Shown piece after piece: positions 60,955 through 64,000 of a DNA stretch of 64,000 nucleotides. Position 1 is the first letter of the stretch. Each line of letters opens with the position of its first letter. Both the position numbers and the translations under genes were made by a program. The stretch spans positions 3,844,001-3,908,000 of the forward strand of contig NZ_CP090207.1 in assembly GCF_021397715.1 (NCBI RefSeq), written 5' to 3'. Under the pieces are notes generated by a model. It saw only the letters and a program-made list of their open reading frames with translations. It was not told the origin of the DNA and ran no database searches. The DNA is from Pantoea agglomerans. GTDB taxonomy: Bacteria; Pseudomonadota; Gammaproteobacteria; Enterobacterales; Enterobacteriaceae.

Positions 60955-61623
60955 TTAACCTGGCAGGGAAAGCTCACCGCCCTGATCGATAGCCCGCTGC
61001 CAGGCGGCGCGCTGCTGGACGGTTTGCAGCCATTTCTCACTGGCGGGCATCTGCTCCAGCCCGGCGCGTTGCGCCAGCGCCAGCAGCGGGAAGCTCATCT
61101 GTATATCGGCAATGCTGAAACGCTGCCCGGCAAACCAAGGATTGGCCGCCAGATGCTGTTCAATCATCTTCTTATGCGGTTGCAGCTGCTTGTCCAGCCA
61201 GGCTTTCTGTACCCCTTTGCCAAACGCGGCGCCCACCGGACGCAGCAGCCACGGCACCGGCGCTTTCCCCATCTGTCCGAAGATCAGCTTCATCACCAGC
61301 AGCGGCATCAGCGATCCCTCGGCATAGTGCAGCCAGTAACGCGACTGCAGCCGCGCCTCTTCATCACTGAGCTTCAGCCGAAATTCGTGATCGTATTTCT
61401 CCTCCAGGTACTCCAGGATGGCGCCCGATTCGGCCACCACCCGGTTTTCATCGGTAATCACCGGTGATTTACCCAGCGGATGCACTTTTTTCAGCGCCTC
61501 GGGCGCCAGCATGGTGGGCTCGCGTTGATAACGTTTGATCTGGTACGGCACTTCCAGCTCTTCCAGCAGCCACAGCACCCGATGCGAGCGCGATTGCTCA
61601 AGATGGTGAACGGTGATCATCAT
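60955..61623 (-). CDS. Glutathione S-transferase
   Basis: A 222-residue cytosolic GST. The thioredoxin-like domain (1-80) reads ITVHHLEQSRSHRVLWLLEELEVPYQIKRYQREPTMLAPEALKKVHPLGKSPVI. ESGAILEYLEEKYDHEF holds the glutathione-contact Glu/Ser. The C-terminal helical domain includes WFAGQRFSIADIQMSFPLL. The N-terminal Ser (SRSHR) is the likely catalytic residue of the beta-like class. It lies just downstream of soxR on the same strand (36-base gap), so it may share the soxR transcript and a role in redox stress. Confidence 0.88.
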   Translation of the reverse strand: MMITVHHLEQSRSHRVLWLLEELEVPYQIKRYQREPTMLAPEALKKVHPLGKSPVITDENRVVAESGAILEYLEEKYDHEFRLKLSDEEARLQSRYWLHYAEGSLMPLLVMKLIFGQMGKAPVPWLLRPVGAAFGKGVQKAWLDKQLQPHKKMIEQHLAANPWFAGQRFSIADIQMSFPLLALAQRAGLEQMPASEKWLQTVQQRAAWQRAIDQGGELSLPG

Positions 61624-61659
61624 GATTCCCTGTGTGTTGACCTTCCACCAGTATAGACC

Positions 61660-62145
61660 TCACCCAGCGTCCGGATGTTTATCGTCCTGTTCCGGGTCGA
61701 GCAGCACCGCACCCGATCCTTGCTGGCCGAGCCGGTCGCCGGGATTGCGCAGCGGACAATCACGCATCGACAGACAGCCACAGCCGATGCAGCCATCCAG
61801 ATCGTTACGCAGTCGGGTCAGGGTTTCGATGCGCTTGTCCAGCTCCTCACGCCAGTGCTGGGTCAATGCATCCCACTCCGGGGCCGACATCCGCTTATTG
61901 GCCGGAATATGCTCCAGGCTGTCGCTGACCGTCGCCAGAGGAATGCCAATGCGTTGTGCAATCTTGATGATGGCGACGCGGCGCAGCACGTCACGGCTGT
62001 AGCGTCGCTGATTACCGCCGTTGCGGGTGCTGAAAATCAGCCCTTTGGTTTCATAAAAATGCAGCGCAGACACCGCGACACCGCTGCGGCGCGCCACTTC
62101 GCCCGGCGTTAATACCGGTTTGGGGTAGTTGCGATCTTTTTTCAT
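61660..62145 (-). CDS. soxR: Redox-sensing regulator SoxR
   Basis: A 161-residue MerR-family activator. [66 protein letters not shown] is the DNA-binding part and dimer helix. The [2Fe-2S] cluster is held by C119, C122, C124 and C130 ([13 protein letters not shown]). Oxidation of the cluster activates the divergent soxS promoter. The operator between the two genes is intact. Same length class as E. coli SoxR (154) with a slightly longer acidic tail. Confidence 0.96.
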   Translation of the reverse strand: MKKDRNYPKPVLTPGEVARRSGVAVSALHFYETKGLIFSTRNGGNQRRYSRDVLRRVAIIKIAQRIGIPLATVSDSLEHIPANKRMSAPEWDALTQHWREELDKRIETLTRLRNDLDGCIGCGCLSMRDCPLRNPGDRLGQQGSGAVLLDPEQDDKHPDAG

Positions 62146-62152
62146 CTGGCTC

Positions 62153-62183
62153 TTTACCTCAAGTTAACTTGAGGAATTATACT
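62153..62183 (+). promoter_or_regulatory. soxS promoter and SoxR operator
   Basis: TTTACC (-35, 62153-62158) and TATACT (-10, 62178-62183) are separated by 19 bp, the long spacer SoxR works on. The perfect 18-bp palindrome CCTCAAGTTAACTTGAGG (62157-62174) in the spacer is the SoxR site. Confidence 0.96.
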
Positions 62184-62245
62184 CGCATCCCATCAAAACG
62201 ACTAAACTCCCATTATCGCTAATTAAGCACCAGAAGGATGAGGCC

Positions 62246-62671
62246 ATGATGCAAGAAGAGATCATTCATTCCCTGACGCACTGGATTGACCAGAATCTGG
62301 ACAAAAGTCTGTCCATTGATGAAGTGGCTGCAAAATCGGGCTATTCGAAATGGCACCTGCAGCGTATGTTCCGTACCGTGACGAAACAGACGCTGGGTGG
62401 CTATATTCGTGAACGCCGCCTGACGCTGGCTGCCGAGGCGCTCTCTCAGACTCAGCGTCCGGTCTTTGATATTGCCATGCAGTATGGTTATGACTCGCAG
62501 CAGACCTTTTCGCGGGTATTTCGCCGCCAGTTTTCGCAAACCCCTACCGCCTATCGCCATACCATGCGTCGTCAGGCGATTCAGCGCCCTCGTCTGCTGA
62601 GCTTTGACTGCAAAGAGAGCATGGCCAGCTTTACCCAACGTACCACCGGCGAGTGCTGCCCGGTCCGCTAA
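62246..62671 (+). CDS. soxS: Superoxide-response regulator SoxS with C-terminal extension
   Basis: A 141-residue AraC-type activator; the E. coli protein has 107. Residues 1-107 hold both DNA-binding units: LSIDEVAAKSGYSKWHLQRMFRTVTKQTLGGYIRERRL and PVFDIAMQYGYDSQQTFSRVFRRQFSQTPTAYRH. An extra tail of about 34 residues follows, basic first (TMRRQAIQRPR), then with three Cys (FDCKESMASF, GECCPVR). Its expression is driven by SoxR. Targets are likely efflux, sod and fpr-type genes. The tail's role is unknown. Confidence 0.93.
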   Translation: MMQEEIIHSLTHWIDQNLDKSLSIDEVAAKSGYSKWHLQRMFRTVTKQTLGGYIRERRLTLAAEALSQTQRPVFDIAMQYGYDSQQTFSRVFRRQFSQTPTAYRHTMRRQAIQRPRLLSFDCKESMASFTQRTTGECCPVR

Positions 62672-62790
62672 TGCCCAGGCCGCCCGTCATCGGGCGCGCC
62701 TGATCGCCTCTGCTTCCCCTGCTGTTCAAATCTGCAACACTTTCCTGCCATACCAGTGTCAAATTTTGTTCAAAATTTCAAATCGGGTGA

Positions 62791-62814
62791 TATAATGTGA
62801 CCCAAGTCACACTA
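62791..62814 (+). promoter_or_regulatory. yjcB promoter with overlapping CRP site
   Basis: TGATATAAT gives a perfect extended -10 (TATAAT at 62791-62796). TGTGA-CCCAAG-TCACA (62796-62811), perfect in both half-sites, overlaps the -10 and the start of transcription. At that position CRP would repress. Confidence 0.65.
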
Positions 62815-62917
62815 TGAACCTGGGTTGACGGCGCTAAAGCACTTCCTGACACGCTTTTCCGCCGCCGGTGATGTCCGCAGATTGTCAGGAATACTTACTG
62901 ATATTGAGGTCCGGCCG

Positions 62918-63199
62918 ATGGCTACGTTAACCACCAGTCTTCTTGTTATGCGTTGGGAATTGTTGAGCGCCGTAATGATGTTTTTCGCCAGCACCCTGAA
63001 AACCAAACTGCGTCAGGATAGTCATCATGTGATGGCATTCATGTGTGGCGGCATTGGTTTGGGCATGACCTGCTGGTTTGTTACCGGTCTGATGGGAATT
63101 ACCCTGAGCATGGAAAACGTGCACAACTTTATGGAAATCTCTAAGCACGCCTTTATCGACGTAATGAGTCAGGCGCCCGCTGAGTGGCCGATGCCCTGA
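62918..63199 (+). CDS. yjcB: YjcB inner-membrane protein
   Basis: A 93-residue protein, the same length as E. coli YjcB and sharing its MATLTTSLLVMRWELLSAVMMFFASTLK start and APAEWPMP end. Two hydrophobic segments (about 12-28 and 40-62). Function unknown. GAGG precedes ATG 62918; the frame is open to 62825 but that part is not conserved. In E. coli yjcB lies beside ssb and yjcC near soxSR; here it is next to soxS directly. Confidence 0.88.
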   Translation: MATLTTSLLVMRWELLSAVMMFFASTLKTKLRQDSHHVMAFMCGGIGLGMTCWFVTGLMGITLSMENVHNFMEISKHAFIDVMSQAPAEWPMP

Positions 63200-63250
63200 T
63201 GGAGGGCGCGCGTCATGATGCGCGTTTAATGTGCTGATTTTTCCCAATAA

Positions 63251-63275
63251 AAAACCCCGCTAAGCGGGGTTTTTT
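63251..63275. terminator. Bidirectional terminator between yjcB and the ATP-grasp gene
   Basis: Stem CCCCGC/GCGGGG with loop TAA, six T after it and an A-run before it. Confidence 0.92.
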
Positions 63276-63291
63276 ACATTGCTGTGTGTGC

Positions 63292-64000
63292 TTAAACTTT
63301 CTTCAACATGGCAGGGATATTAACATCCTGCACTGTGACGCCCGGTCTCTGCGTTCCGCGGCGGTCCTGAATCCACATATCTCCCATCATCTGGTTTAAA
63401 CCCCGATCCAATCCGGTCACCAGGCCTGCACCCGGCGTGAAAGTGAGTTCACCGAAATAGATCTGTTCTTCATGGATATACCAATCGACCCGCACGTAGT
63501 CGAAGTCACTGGCCAGCTTTTTGCTCAGATCGAGCGCATGTTGCAGTGACGGCAGAATCGGTGAGACATCCAGACCGGTATCGCGAATCTTATGAAACGC
63601 CTCGTTGAGGTTATTCACATAGAAATTCATCGACAGCAGCGGCTGGCAGCGGTTGTAGATCACCTGCAACACATATTCGAACTTGCCATCACGCTTGTTG
63701 AACATATGAAACTTGTAATCAATCGGCGCGCTTTTGCCATCACCAATGTACTTCTCAACCAGAATGCGCGGCTTGATGTAGCGATAGTGGATCTCACGCG
63801 CTTCGTTAGCGAAATCGGTTTTCAGCCAGCGATAGCAGTCATGAATAATCTGCTGTTTGCGCAGCGCGTCTGGCTCTTCCAGCAGAATCTCCACCATGTT
63901 GGAGGCGTGGTTCGGCTTGATCACCGTCCCTTTCCAGCACGGTAAGCTGTTCAGCGTGGTCGGGTCAGTGGTTTCGTGTACCAGCGGAATCAGGTACTCA
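63292..64000 (-). CDS. TupA-like ATP-grasp protein (5' end outside window)
   Basis: 235 codons are visible before the window edge. The frame is open to base 64000 and reads EYLIPLVHETTDPTTLNSLP upstream of the apparent GTG start at 63924, so that GTG is internal and the gene is cut by the window. KPNHASNMVEILL and the W-Y-I-H-E-E-Q-I-Y-F-G-E-L-T-F-T-P-G-A-G segment match the TupA-like ATP-grasp family, which is linked to polysaccharide or teichuronopeptide-type modification. DLDRGLNQMMGDMW lies near the end. Substrate unknown. Confidence 0.78.
   Translation of the reverse strand, partial: EYLIPLVHETTDPTTLNSLPCWKGTVIKPNHASNMVEILLEEPDALRKQQIIHDCYRWLKTDFANEAREIHYRYIKPRILVEKYIGDGKSAPIDYKFHMFNKRDGKFEYVLQVIYNRCQPLLSMNFYVNNLNEAFHKIRDTGLDVSPILPSLQHALDLSKKLASDFDYVRVDWYIHEEQIYFGELTFTPGAGLVTGLDRGLNQMMGDMWIQDRRGTQRPGVTVQDVNIPAMLKKV

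Noticed and set aside
63292..63924. ATP-grasp gene taken as complete, starting at GTG 63924
   Set aside because: The frame continues to the window edge with family-like sequence and the GTG has no proper ribosome site.

Overview
The window reads as chromosomal DNA of a plant- or insect-associated Enterobacterales bacterium, most likely of the Erwiniaceae (Pantoea or a close relative). The reasons are an E. coli-like gene set (yghU, tsx, abgRABT, sbmA, yncE, murPQ, gltP, acs-yjcH-actP, yjcE, ghxP, soxRS, yjcB), high coding GC, ERIC repeats, and a membrane sugar-oxidation apparatus (PQQ glucose dehydrogenase plus three-subunit gluconate 2-dehydrogenase). The genus is inferred from gene content only. 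No rRNA, tRNA, CRISPR array, prophage or insertion sequence was seen.

Layout. 1-4.7 kb: YghU-type glutathione enzyme with a DUF1330 partner, a Fur-box-preceded YncE-like lipoprotein, and a divergent LysR / D-malate-tartrate dehydrogenase pair. 4.75-15.1 kb: an accessory carbohydrate locus on both strands (cytoplasmic GH28-like hydrolase, ABC permeases, binding protein, GNAT acetyltransferase, MalK-type ATPase, ROK regulator, BadF-type amino-sugar kinase, Gfo/Idh/MocA oxidoreductase). This is the best candidate here for an uncharacterised pathway. 15.2-22.9 kb: two drug-type MFS exporters, an AT-rich island with a degenerate EAL protein, gcd, a LysR and a MarA-like regulator. 22.9-25.6 kb: three tandem ERIC units in front of a QseBC-like two-component system. 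25.6-34.4 kb: tsx with two CRP sites, the p-aminobenzoyl-glutamate genes abgR/abgABT, and an MFS carrier. 34.4-38.3 kb: gluconate 2-dehydrogenase operon with an 18-bp perfect palindrome of GntR-operator type upstream. 38.6-48.1 kb: sbmA, yncE with a Fur-like box, a DUF1471 peptide, a NepI-like exporter with an AraC regulator, an Aer-like receptor, and murQP.

48.5-63.2 kb is the mirror image of the E. coli 92-minute region: gltP, acs-yjcH-actP, yjcE, ghxP, soxR/soxS, yjcB. The nrf genes and yjcC are absent, and yfaZ, a cidAB-type pair with its LysR gene, and a glutathione transferase are inserted. The window ends inside a TupA-like ATP-grasp gene.

Functional links. Gcd and gluconate dehydrogenase form a periplasmic glucose to gluconate to 2-ketogluconate chain. 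Acs, YjcH and ActP handle acetate. MurP and MurQ recover muramic acid. SoxRS, the MarA-like regulator, MdtG, NepI-like and glutathione enzymes form a stress and efflux layer. Several control sites can be read directly: SoxR operator, CRP sites at tsx and yjcB, a PurR box at ghxP, Fur-like boxes at both yncE paralogs, a GntR-like operator, and an AbgR-type palindrome.
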